A stretch of 64,000 nucleotides of DNA from Mytilus trossulus (Eukaryota; Mollusca; Bivalvia; Mytilida; Mytilidae). Below are positions 51,401 through 60,228 of the stretch, piece by piece. The translations under genes were made by a program, and so were the position numbers. Location: assembly GCF_036588685.1 (NCBI RefSeq), contig NC_086374.1, forward strand, positions 65,098,457 through 65,162,456, given 5' to 3'. Below the pieces are notes generated by a model that was given only the letters and a program-made list of their open reading frames with translations, had not been told where the DNA came from and did no database searches. The first letter of the stretch is position 1, and each line of letters starts with the position of its first letter.

Positions 51401-53386
51401 TATTTTTGATCCATCAAAAAATATGGCCGCCGTTACTTAAAATAGAACATAGGGGTCAAATGCAGTTTTTATACGACCGCAAATTTTGAAAAAATTTTCG
51501 TCGTATATTGCTATAACGTTGGCGTCATCGTCGTCGTCGTCCGAATACTTTTAGTTTTCGCACTCTAACTTTAGTAAAAGTGAATAGAAATCTATGAAAT
51601 TTTAACACAAGGTTTATGACCATAAAAGGAAGGCTGGTATTGATTTTGGGAGTTTTGGTCCCAACATTTTAAGAATTAGGGGCCAAAAAGGGCCCAAATA
51701 AGTAATTTCTTGGTTTTCACACTATAACTTTAGTTTAAGTTAATAGAAATCTATGAAATTTTGACACAAGGTTTATGACCACAAAAGAAAGGTTGGGATT
51801 GATTTTGGGAGTTTTGGTTTCAACAGTTTAGGAATTAGGGGCCAAAAAAGGGCCCAAATAAGCATTATTCTTGGTTTTCGCACAATAACTTTAGTTAAAG
51901 TAAATAGAAATCAATGAAATTTAAACACAATGTTTATGGCCACAAAAAGAAGGTTGGTATTGATTTTGGGAGTTTTGGTCCCAACAGTTAAGGAAAAAGG
52001 GGCCCAAAGGGTCCAAAATTAAACTTTGTTTGATTTCATCAAAATTGAATAATTGGGGTTCTTTAATATGCCGAATCTAACTGTGTATGTAGGTTCTTAA
52101 TTTTTGGTCCCGTTTTCAAATTGGTCTACATTAAGGTCCAAAGGGTCCAAAATTTAACTTAGTTTGATTTAACTAAAATTGAAACCTTGGGGTTCTTTGA
52201 TATGCTGAATCTAAAAATGTACTTAGATTTTTGATTATTGGCCCAGTTTTCAAGTTGGCCTAAATCGAGGTCCAAAATTAAACATTGTTTGATTTCATCA
52301 AAAATTGAATAATTGGGGTTCTTTGATATGCCAAATCTAACTGTGTATGTAGATTCTTAATTTTTGGTCCAGTTTTAAAATTGGTCTAAATTAAAGTGCA
52401 AAGGGTCCAAAATTAAACTAAGTTTAATTTTAACAAAAATTAAATTCTTGGGCCTCTTTGATATGCTGAATCTAAACATGTACTTATATTTTTGATTATG
52501 GGCCCAGTTTTCAAGTTGGTCCAAATCAGGATCTAAAATTATTATATTAAGTATTGTGCAATAGCAAGTCTTTTCAATTGCACAGTATTGTGCAATGGCA
52601 AGAAATATCTAATTTCACAATATTGTGAAATTGCAAATTTTTTTTTAATTAAGAGTTATCTTTCTTTGTCCAGTATAGTAAGCAAGAAATATCTGCAAGA
52701 ATTTTTTTTAATTGGAGTTATCTTTCTTTGTCCAGAATCAACTTAAATCTTTGTTATATACAATATACAATGTATTTTCACTTTTTACTACCAACTGATA
52801 AATTTAAATAATCTTTACCATTCAGTGATAACAAGCAGTTTTTTTACATCTTAATATTTTATGATGTATTTAAATGAGTAGTAATTGTTGCAAACTCCAT
52901 TAGAATATTTTAATTGAAATTAGTTTTGGAATAAGGGAAAGGGGGATGTGATTAAAAAATTGGGTTCAATTTTTATCATTTGAAATTTCATAAATAAAAA
53001 GAAAATTTCTTCAAACATTTTTTTGAGAGGATTAATATTCAACAGCATAGTGAATTGCTCTAAGAGAAAACAAAAATTTTAAGTTCATTTGAATACATTC
53101 ATTCTGTGTCAGAAACCTATGCTGTGTCAACTTTTTAATCACAATCCAAATTTAGAGCGGAATCCAGCTTGAATGTTGTGTCCATACTTGCCCCAACCGT
53201 TCAGGGTTCAACCTCTGCGGTCGTATAAAGCTACGCCCTGCGGAGCATCTGGTTCTCACATGTTCCTGATGTGTTTTATTATTATTTCAGGCTGCAGTCC
53301 GAAGAGCAAGTGCCATTATAAGAAGTCAGAGACCAGTCACAGTTAGAAAAGCTGGTAGTCAAAAGAAGACTGGCGCTAAGAAATAG
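33474..53386 (+). CDS. RPL28: Ribosomal protein eL28 (60S L28), complete, 4 coding exons
   Basis: Coding exons: 33474-33560, 45951-46074, 46961-47079, 53291-53386 (TAG 53384-53386), with matching phases (0, 1, 0). The product is 141 residues from the ATG at 33474, or 139 from the in-frame ATG at 33480. The first ATG has the better context (A at -3, G at +4); L28 proteins usually start at the second (MSADLQW). Conserved L28 blocks are visible: [44 protein letters not shown] and [10 protein letters not shown]. The C-terminus is rich in Lys/Arg. Family knowledge: L28 is a eukaryote-specific large-subunit protein. Intron 1 is 12.4 kb and carries a snoRNA-like array; intron 3 is 6.2 kb and packed with repeats. 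A non-coding TOP exon probably lies at about 32784-32807. The gene is divergent to the triple-MLLE gene. Confidence 0.95.
34085..34125 (+). pseudogene. 3'-truncated snoRNA-like copy (fragment 1)
   Basis: Box C and the 5' stem are present. The homology stops after GGGAGT, and one T is missing in the AAGTTATT block. There is no box D. The sequence after the break matches that at 37606. Confidence 0.7.
34237..34326 (+). ncRNA. Box C/D snoRNA-like copy 1 (consensus)
   Basis: Box C GTGATGA is at nt 7-13 and box D CTGA at nt 82-85, closed by CTGCA/TGCAG. An outer GTGCC/GGTAT pairing extends the stem beyond one mismatch. Weak internal boxes are possible: TTGA at nt 23-26 as D', and GTGAAGT at 41-47 or ATGAATA at 55-61 as C'. 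This is one of six identical copies. The target is not identified. Confidence 0.75.
34751..34840 (+). ncRNA. Box C/D snoRNA-like copy 2
   Basis: Intact boxes C and D and inner stem. It differs from consensus only at nt 16 (T to G). The 3' flank (TTACAT) weakens the outer stem. Confidence 0.73.
35650..35739 (+). ncRNA. Box C/D snoRNA-like copy 3
   Basis: Intact boxes and inner stem. It differs at nt 77 (T to A), the fifth base upstream of box D, where the guide rule would place the modified target position. Confidence 0.73.
36196..36285 (+). ncRNA. Box C/D snoRNA-like copy 4
   Basis: Intact boxes and stem, with changes at nt 16 (G) and nt 78-79 (GA instead of TT), directly upstream of box D. 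Confidence 0.73.
37015..37104 (+). ncRNA. Box C/D snoRNA-like copy 5
   Basis: Intact boxes and stem. nt 78-79 are AA instead of TT, next to box D. Confidence 0.73.
37564..37605 (+). pseudogene. 3'-truncated snoRNA-like copy (fragment 2)
   Basis: Cut after GGGAGT exactly as in the fragment at 34085 and followed by the same sequence, so the two arose by duplication of one damaged unit. Box D is lost. Confidence 0.7.
37717..37806 (+). ncRNA. Box C/D snoRNA-like copy 6
   Basis: Box C reads ATGATGA, still matching RUGAUGA. Otherwise identical to consensus, with box D and stem intact. Confidence 0.73.
38754..38843 (+). ncRNA. Box C/D snoRNA-like copy 7
   Basis: Intact boxes and stem. nt 78-79 are GA, as in copy 4. 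The outer stem has an extra mismatch (GTGAC). Confidence 0.73.
39262..39351 (+). ncRNA. Box C/D snoRNA-like copy 8
   Basis: Intact boxes and stem. nt 74 is A instead of T, inside the presumed guide region. Confidence 0.73.
39818..39907 (+). ncRNA. Box C/D snoRNA-like copy 9 (consensus)
   Basis: Identical to copy 1 across all 90 nt, with boxes C and D and terminal stem intact. Confidence 0.75.
40356..40445 (+). ncRNA. Box C/D snoRNA-like copy 10 (consensus)
   Basis: Identical to copy 1 across 90 nt. The 5' outer stem reads GTGAC, which adds one mismatch. Confidence 0.75.
40775..40864 (+). ncRNA. Box C/D snoRNA-like copy 11
   Basis: Intact boxes and stem, with changes at nt 16 (G) and nt 74 (A). 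Its downstream spacer closely matches that after copy 8, marking a recent unit duplication. Confidence 0.73.
41337..41426 (+). ncRNA. Box C/D snoRNA-like copy 12 (consensus)
   Basis: Identical to copy 1 across 90 nt, with boxes C and D and stem intact. Confidence 0.75.
41780..43576. mobile_element. hAT-like element, copy B, inside a snoRNA-like unit
   Basis: Same CAGGGTTTCC / GGAAACCCTG ends as 17166-18278, flanked by AGTTATTG at 41772-41779 and 43577-43584. Its own sequence is about 870 bp; the remaining 930 bp is a second, nested element. Confidence 0.8.
42416..43346. mobile_element. Nested foldback element in hAT-like copy B
   Basis: Ends form an inverted repeat: AGGCC, an A-run, TAGGTGTGTTTCC, and the reverse on the right. 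CCGACCCTAATTTTTT recurs inside each end. A TA target duplication is likely but blurred by the A-runs. No frame of note. Confidence 0.6.
44154..44243 (+). ncRNA. Box C/D snoRNA-like copy 14 (consensus)
   Basis: Identical to copy 1 across 90 nt. The preceding spacer closely matches that before copy 12. Confidence 0.75.
44570..44659 (+). ncRNA. Box C/D snoRNA-like copy 15 (consensus)
   Basis: Identical to copy 1 across 90 nt, with boxes C and D and stem intact. Confidence 0.75.
44800..45280. repeat. Unrelated sequence filling an enlarged spacer of the snoRNA array
   Basis: The spacer between copies 15 and 16 is about 750 bp instead of about 330-470, because 44.8-45.28 kb shares no block with other spacers. 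It contains two copies of a stretch around AACCATAGCTTTTAAA and GATGACAAAAT. Probably an inserted repeat; family unknown. Confidence 0.4.
45409..45498 (+). ncRNA. Box C/D snoRNA-like copy 16, last in the array
   Basis: Intact boxes and stem, differing at nt 16 (G). It ends about 450 bases before the RPL28 exon at 45951, much further from the acceptor than the 70-80 nt typical of vertebrate intronic snoRNAs. Confidence 0.74.
46498..46583 (+). other. Candidate alternative exon in RPL28 intron 2
   Basis: The 86 bases lie between a pyrimidine-rich TGTGCAG acceptor and an AAG/GTAAAT donor. Read from the phase left by the exon ending at 46074, it is open for 29 codons (begins [10 protein letters not shown]). 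It does not match L28. Splicing it to 46961 shifts frame and gives a stop after 11 codons, so inclusion would yield a truncated L28 of about 110 residues or a decay target. It could be a cryptic open stretch. Confidence 0.4.
47383..47626 (+). repeat. 22-24-bp minisatellite in RPL28 intron 3
   Basis: About eleven tandem units of AGTATCTAGTGTCTACTTAC(C), varying by one or two bases (CCCAG, CCTAG, TCTAG junctions). Confidence 0.85.
47804..50809 (+). mobile_element. Large TATACGACCGC repeat, copy R3, with nested insertion
   Basis: Same ends as R1 and R4. Removing the element at 48840-49893 restores the length and order of the family. The CGTCGT stretch at 47858-47877 and both internal tandem blocks are present. 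Confidence 0.7.
48840..49893. mobile_element. DNA element with CAGTGATC ends nested in R3
   Basis: CAGTGATC at the left and GATCACTG at the right, with TAACT repeated at both junctions. Comparison with R4 (52330 onward) shows the uninterrupted target. Length 1,054 bp. Inside are two near-identical ATAGAACCATGCGGTTTA blocks and three GGCCCA blocks. A 71-codon open frame at 49377-49592 has no recognised domain. Confidence 0.75.
50810..51465. repeat. Repeat-derived spacer between R3 and R4
   Basis: Two copies of a block starting AATCTTCTCCTCTGAAAC and carrying ATGGCCGCCGTTACTTAAAA, at about 50815-50970 and 51310-51470. No frame or RNA gene seen. Confidence 0.5.
51466..53254 (+). mobile_element. 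Large TATACGACCGC repeat, copy R4
   Basis: Full-length copy, uninterrupted. Its right end (GCATCTGGTT) lies 36 bases before the last RPL28 exon, so it supplies nearly all sequence up to the splice acceptor region. Confidence 0.72.
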
Positions 53387-53401
53387 ACTCTTTGATGAGA
53401 A

Positions 53402-53407
53402 AATAAA
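53402..53407 (+). terminator. RPL28 polyadenylation signal
   Basis: AATAAA lies 16 bases after the RPL28 stop codon, which would give a very short 3'UTR, as is usual for ribosomal protein mRNAs. Confidence 0.6.
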
Positions 53408-53651
53408 AAAAATAATTTTAATCTTATTTTATTTCATGCTTGGAACAACTAGAATAGGAACAGACTTTCCATAAAGATACACATTAACTCTGTGGTATTG
53501 ATGGCTGACTATAATAGACACTCACTTTCAATATATGAAATCAAACCAAACATACATACACGCTGATAGTAAAAATACAGCATTATTATACCCTTTATCA
53601 AAACAATGTATTAATTATAAACCAACAAGAAGATGTGAAAGTCAGTTTCTA

Positions 53652-54267
53652 AACTATACACCTAGAAAAAAAGTAGAGCAACACTGCTATGAAAACAATG
53701 TAAAATGACATGATTATAGAATGTGTATATTAAATTTGGGTTTTACCAAATACTTTTCATCCGTTTTAGGTTTTAAATTGAATTCATGGTATTAACCAAT
53801 TTTTCATCCAATATTAATGCTACATGGATAGGACGTAACAGCTGCATGGAAATTGTTTCTCACGCTTTTCACAAAAAAATGTAAATTTTGCAGGACTCAT
53901 TTTTTCCTAAACATTAACCCTGCAATAAATACAGATTTTTTAGGCATTAAACTCGTTCAGAACTGTTTGAAATGGCTAGTTAAACACACATTGTCTGTAT
54001 CAGATATTTAGTTTGCTGTAAAAATTACTTGTATTGAATGTCAGTATAGAAGACCGCAAGCTTGAGTCACTTTTTCAGTACAGCCTTTATGATGCATCTC
54101 TCTAGTTTTTAGTTTGCCTGAAATGTAAGTTAATAAGACAGATTAACTTGCATACCATAAACGGATTAAAAGTATTTGTTAAACCCAAATTATACACATT
54201 CTACAATCATGTCATTTAACATTGTTTTTAACGGAAGTGTTGCAATACTTTTTTTCCAGGTGTATAT
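53652..54267. mobile_element. ~615-bp foldback element downstream of RPL28
   Basis: Ends TATACACCT and AGGTGTATA open inverted repeats over 100 bp long, with ATGACATGATT, GAATGTGTATA and CAAATACTTTT blocks mirrored on the two sides. TA is the likely target site. Confidence 0.7.
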
Positions 54268-55656
54268 AAGGATACCACTGTTTATCTAATTCTTGAAACC
54301 ATAAAAATATATATATATACAATAACAAATCTTGGTAGAATCTCTTAAAAATGGATGCTTCTCTCTTGTGGCTGTGCTCTTTTCCATTAAGTTCTGCATT
54401 TCAGAAGGGGGAAAAACTTTGTTTCATATCAACAAAATGTAGTAAAGAGATGTTCTGAAAAATCTGTCTAACATATACACATTGTCTAAAACCTCATCAT
54501 GGTTTTTATTAGAGTTCAAAGTAAATTTTGGGTTTGTATTACTATCATGTCGTCAGAGTCCCAAGACACATTTGGTTTCGAGACAACAATGTGAATGGTT
54601 CTCTATGAAATTTTACAATAAGGTTCAATACCACTAAAGGAAAGCTGGGATTGATGGTACCTACAGTTTAGGATTCAGAGGACAAAAACAAGCATTTGTG
54701 TAGTTTCTGGACATAACTTGTGTAAATGCATGGATCTCTCTGAAATTGTATCACAAGGTTCCATATAGCAAAGGGAAGGCTGGGATTGAGTTTGGGGGTC
54801 ATTGTCCCAAACATACAGAAATTTGCCAAAAAAGGGACCTAAAACAAGCATTTTTCCAGTTTCCATGCATACAAGAATGTGTTTTAAGTGTATGAACCTC
54901 TAAAATTGTACTTCAAGGTACCATACCACAAAGGGAAGATTGGGATTGAGTTTGAAGGGTAGGAGGGGGTTTCATATTTTTTCCTTCAAGAATTTTATAA
55001 ATTTCAATTATTTTGAAATGTTTTAATATAAAATCTTCAATTGCATTGCGCTTAAGATTTTGTTCCTCGACCTCATTTATTTTGTGTCGAAACGTATATT
55101 ATGTAAAAAATTTGATCTTAATCCAAATTCAGACAGTATCGTGTCCAGACTTGATCAAAGTGTTCAGGGTTGAAACTCTGCTGTTGTATTAGGCTGCCCT
55201 CAGCAAAGCATTTTATTGAATTTTGGTCTGTTTTTGTTAAACTATGCAATTGGTCAACTATATTTGGTGTACATGTTCAACTGGCAGGTTTCATCTTTTT
55301 GAGTTTTTTTAGCTGGTCTTTTGCCCCCGCCATAGCGTAGGGGGCATCAAGTTGTACCATTGTCTGTATGTCCCAAAATTGAATTCTGTTCACTTTAGTT
55401 TGCCTCAGCCAAATCTTATGAAACTTTAACAATTTAACCACTAAGCACAAATCAAATTTAAATTTCGGTTGTGTCACTTTTATGGGTTTTGAGTTGTGCC
55501 CTTATACAAATGGAAAAATTGCTGTTTTTTTTCATTTCAGTTCTCTAACTGAAGTTTGTCTCAACCAAATGTTATGAAACTTATACACAAAGTTTATTAC
55601 CATAAAACACAGATTGTATTTGAATTTTGGTAGTGTCACTTTAATTGTTCTAGAGT
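54268..55656. repeat. Degenerate repeat tract
   Basis: 54540-54960 holds about three diverged ~120-190-bp units related to the internal tandem block of the TATACGACCGC family (AAGGGAAGGCTGGGATTGAG). 55310-55640 holds another mollusc repeat (GCCCCCGCCATAGCG... ATGAAACTT). No gene seen. Confidence 0.45.
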
Positions 55657-56215
55657 GGGCGTTTGACATTTGCGCCGATTTTGAAAATTTTCATTCTTTC
55701 ATTTCATTTGCGCCGATTTCATTTTTTCATTTTCGCCGATTTGATATTTGCTCCTAATTAGATTTACAGGTAAGTTAAAACTTGTACCTGTACTGTGCTA
55801 TACCATTGGTAAAATCTGGTTATAATTATTTTTCATCCATGTTTAAGTTAATTTTGATTCATATTGTTCTGGAACTTCGTTGTAACTTAAAAAGCGGTGA
55901 AAGACAGATGCTAAAGAACTACGGATACGGTCAACAAGGAAAACAGTCTGGAGATGTATCGTGTAGGCCTTCTTCCACCTACCAGTGGTGAGCAGGGTAC
56001 AACATTTATATACATATTGTGATTGACAATTCATTACATTTGTACAAGTGGCAAATGGAAGAGGTCTATAATGATAAATGATAAATAACATGACTTGGAT
56101 GGAGAGTTCTATCATTGACACTCATTTCACATCTTCTTATATCTATTCACCTGTAATTTACCTGTAATAAAATCGGCGCAAATGAAATGCAGATCGGCGC
56201 AAATGCAAAACGCCG
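55657..56215. mobile_element. 559-bp MITE with 8-bp target duplication
   Basis: TCTAGAGT flanks both ends (55649-55656 and 56216-56223). Inverted ends share CATTTGCGCCGAT, and GCGCCGAT recurs two to three times on each side. The interior includes a reversed fragment of the SINE-like repeat (56010-56140). Confidence 0.75.
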
Positions 56216-56521
56216 TCTAGAGTTATGCCCCTTTACAAATGGAAAAATTGCTGGATTTTAATTACAATTCTCTAACTGAGGTTTGCCTCTACAAAATTTT
56301 ATGAAACTTATACAAAATGCTCATTACAAAAGAACTCTGATCAAGAACATGCAGCTAGCGTCACTTTAAAGTTGAGTGGTGTCCCTTTATAACATTATAT
56401 GCAAGCAGGGGCATCATCTGCATTCCCTATTTATAAGTCCACTACAGACAAAATCAAAAGGGTCTCTGGTGGAGAGTTGTCTCATTGGCAATTATACCAC
56501 ATCTTCTTTTTAAACAAAATT
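56216..56521. repeat. Mollusc repeat and reversed SINE-like fragment
   Basis: The repeat interrupted by the MITE resumes at 56224. At 56455-56515 the reverse complement of the SINE-like start appears (GGAGAGTTGTCTCATTGGCA). No gene seen. Confidence 0.45.
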
Positions 56522-57837
56522 TTTTGGTCGTATATTGGTATCACGTCGTGTCGTCGTTGGCTTCGGAAAACTTGTGGTTTTTGCACTTTAACTTTAGTAT
56601 AAGTGAATAGAAATCTATGAAATATAAACACAAGGTTTATGACCATAAAATGAAGGTTGGGATTGTTTTTGGAAGTTTTGGTCCCAACAGTTTAGGAATT
56701 AGGGGCCCAAATAAGCATTTTCTTGGTTTTCGCACTATAACTTTAGTATAAGTAAATAGAAATCTATGAATTTTTGACACAAGGTTTATGACCACAAAAG
56801 GAAGGTTGGGAGTGTTGGTCCCAACAGTTAAGGAATTAGGGTCCGAAATAAGCATTATTCTTGGTTTTCACACAAACCTTAGTATAAGTTAAAAGAAATC
56901 ATTGACATTTAAACACAAGGTTTATAAACACAAAAGAAAGTTGGGAGTTTAGGTCCCGACAGTTTTGGAATAAGGGGCCCAAATGAGCATTTTTCTTGGG
57001 TTTTCGCACCATAGCTTTTGTATAAGTAAATAGAAATCTATGAAATTAAAACACAAGGTTTTTGACCATAAAAGGAAGGTTTGATTGATTTTGGGAGTTT
57101 TGGTCCCAAAAGTCTAGGAATAAGGGGCCCAAAGGGTCCACATTTAAACTTTGTTTGATTTCATCAAAAATTGAATAATTGGGGTTCTTTGATATGCCAA
57201 ATCTAACTATGTAGATTCTTAATTTTTGGTCCCGTTTTCAAATTGGTCTACATTAAGGTCCAAAGGGTCAAAAATTAAACTAAGTTTGATTTTAACAAAA
57301 ATTGAATTCTTGGGTTTCTTTGATATGCTGAATTTAAACATGTACATAGATTTTTATTGGATGAGTCTTCAATTTAGTTCAAATTGAGGTCCAAATTAAA
57401 CTTTGTTTGATTTCAACAAAAAATGAATTCTTGGGGTTCTTTGATATCATGAATCTAAACATGTACTTAGATTTTTTATTATTGGCCCAGTTTTCAAGTT
57501 GGTCCAAAATTAAACTTTGTTTGATTTCACCAAAAATTGAATCCTTGGGGTTCTTTGATAAGCTGAATCTAAACATGTACTCAGAATTTTTATTATGGGT
57601 ACAGTTTTCAAGTTGGTCCAAATCGTGGTCCAAAATTAATCTTTGTTTAATATCAACAAACATTGAATCCTTCGGGTTCTTTGATATGGCGAATCTAAAG
57701 ATGTATTTAGATTTTTCATCATAGGCCAAGTTTTAAAGTTGTTCCAAATTGGGGTCAAAAATTAAACTGTTTGATTTCAACAAAAATTGTATATATGGGG
57801 TTCTTTGATATATGCTTAATCTAACCATTGTATTTAG
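56522..57837 (+). repeat. Degenerate TATACGACCGC-family copy R5
   Basis: Starts inside the family (GGTCGTATATTGGTATCACG) and keeps four ~130-200-bp units and then five to six ~130-170-bp units. No 3' end. Open frames on both strands here are by-products of the units. Confidence 0.6.
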
Positions 57838-59475
57838 ATTTTTATACGACTGCAAAAATTGATTTTTTTTTCGTCGTATATTGCTATCACGTTGGCGTCG
57901 TCGTTGTCGTCCAAATACTTTTAGTTTTCGCACTCTAACTTTAGTAAAAGTGAAAAGAAATCTATGAAATTTTGACAGAAGGGTTATGACCACAACAGGA
58001 AGGTTGGGATTGATTTTGGGAGTTTGGTTCTAACAGTTTAGGAATTAGGCCTTAATAAGCATTTTTCTTGGTTTTTGCACAATAACTTAAGTTTAAGTAA
58101 ATAGAAATCTATGAAACTTTAAACACAAGTTTTATTACCATAAAAGAAAGGTGGGTATTTTTTTGGGAGTTTTGGTCCCAACAGTTTAGGAATAAGGGCC
58201 CAAAGGGTCCAAAATTAAACTTTGTTTGATTTCAGCAATAATTGAATAATTGGGGTTCTTTGATATGCCGAATCTAACTGTGTATGTAGATTCTCAATTT
58301 TTGGTCCCGTTTTCAAATTGGTCTACATTTAGGTCCAAAGGGTCCAAAATTAAACTTAGTTTGATTTTGACAAAAATTGGATCCTTGTGGTTCTTTGATG
58401 TGCTGAATCTAAAAATGTACTTAGATTTTATATTATTGGCCAAGTTTTCAAGTTGGTCCAAATCGGGCTCCGAAATTAAACTTTGTTTGATTTCATCAAA
58501 AATTGAAGAAATAGGGTTCTTTGATATGCCAAATCTAACTGTGTATGTAGATTCTTATTTTTTGGTCCTGTTTTCAAATTGGTCTTCATTAAGGTCCAAA
58601 AGGTCCAAAATTAAACTAAGTTTGATTTAAACAAAAATTGAATTCTTGGGCTTCTTTGATATGTATCTAAACATGAACTTAAATTTTTGATTATGGGCCC
58701 AGTTTTCAAGTTGGTCAAAATCAGGATTCAAAATTATTATATTTAGTATTGTACAATAGCAAGAATTTTTCAATTGCACTGTATTCAGCAATAGCATGAA
58801 ATCTTCAATTGTACAGTATTGTGCAATAGCAAGAAATTTTCAATTGCACAAAATGGTTCAATAGCAAGAAATCTTCAATTGACAGTATTGCGCAATAGCA
58901 AGAAATATTTAATTGCACAAACTTGTGCAATAGCAATCAATTTTTATTTGGAGTTATCTTTCTTTGTCCAGAATAGATATTTGTGCAATATCAAGATATT
59001 TTCAATATTCTTTGAAAATTTTAGTTATCTTTCTTTGTCCAGAATAGTAGTTGAATCAACTTAAATCATTGTTTTATACAATATACATTGTATTTTCACT
59101 TTTACTACCAACTGATAAATTAATTAATCTTTACAATTTAGTGATAACAAGCTCTTTCTTACATTTTAATATTTTATGATGTATTTAAATGAGCAGTTAT
59201 TGTTGCAAACTCCTTTAGGAATTTGAATTGAGATCAATTTTGAAATAAGGGAAAGGGGGATGTGAAAACAAAATTGGGGGGGGGGGGGGGGGGGTCAATT
59301 TTTCTCATTTCAGATTTCATAAATAAAAAGAAAATTTCTTCAAACATTTTTTTGAGAGGATTAATATTCAATAGCATAGTGAATTGCTCAAAGGCAATTT
59401 TTTTTTTAATTTTATTAGACCACATTCATTCTGTGTCAGAAACCTATGCTGTGTCAACTTTTTATTGTCACATCA
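57838..59475 (+). repeat. Degenerate TATACGACCGC-family copy R6
   Basis: Starts TTTATACGACTGC and follows the family order, with five or more TTGTGCAATAGCAAGAAAT repeats at 58745-58945 and a G-run at about 59277-59293. The terminal GCGGTCGTATAA end is missing. Confidence 0.6.
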
Positions 59476-59566
59476 TTTCAGATTCATAATATGCCTGGTT
59501 TCTCTGAAATCATCTAAAAGCTGTTCACAATGTAAATTTTGGTTGAATAGATTGGGTTTTTTAATT

Positions 59567-59925
59567 GGTGTCTCGCACCTACACTGCGGACAGTGACACC
59601 GCTCATCCGATTGACAGAGATCTACACTACGGACAGTGACACCGCTCATCCGATTGTCTCTGTCAAAGAAATGATAGTAATACAATGGTGTCTCGCACCT
59701 ACACTGCGGACAGTGACACCGCTCATCCGATTGACAGAGATCTACACTACGGACAGTGACACCGCTCATCCGATTGTCTCTGTCAAAGAAATGATAGTAA
59801 TACAATGGTGTCTCGCACCTACACTGCGGACAGTGACACCGCTCATCCGATTGACAGAGATCTACACTACGGACAGTGACACCGCTCATCCGATTGTCTC
59901 TGTCAAAGAAATGATAGTAATGATC
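59567..59925. repeat. Three tandem copies of a 120-bp GC-rich unit
   Basis: Exact or near-exact period of 120 bp. Each unit has two CGGACAGTGACACCGCTCAT sub-repeats, and TTGACAGAGA paired with TCTCTGTCAA about 40 bp apart, allowing a hairpin. Both strands are open throughout because the period is a multiple of three. Composition is far richer in GC than its surroundings. Confidence 0.8.
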
Positions 59926-60228
59926 AAGGGTTTGTATTATACAAATCCCTGCTCTGTTTGAACAAATTAATACGTTAATTTGACAGGTGGCGGCCGAAAT
60001 ATTTGAACTACTAATAAAAACGTTGGAATAAGTATTCGGGGTAACACTTAATTTAGGTGAGTCTGTTCTTGATGGAGGTCTGAGAAATGCATGTATGATA
60101 TTTTAAAAAATGCAGTGAACTTTTCTTTAAACAATACTCTCTGGAACACATGGTAGGTCACGTACAGTCAATTATTTGTTCTACTATATACCGGCTTGGC
60201 ACATAGTTATAGAAGTCCCTGAATAGGT

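Noticed and set aside
59473-59961. Long repetitive open frames on both strands (Cys-rich on minus)
   Set aside because: A by-product of a 120-bp period being divisible by three. Both strands are open equally and no start context or homology is evident.
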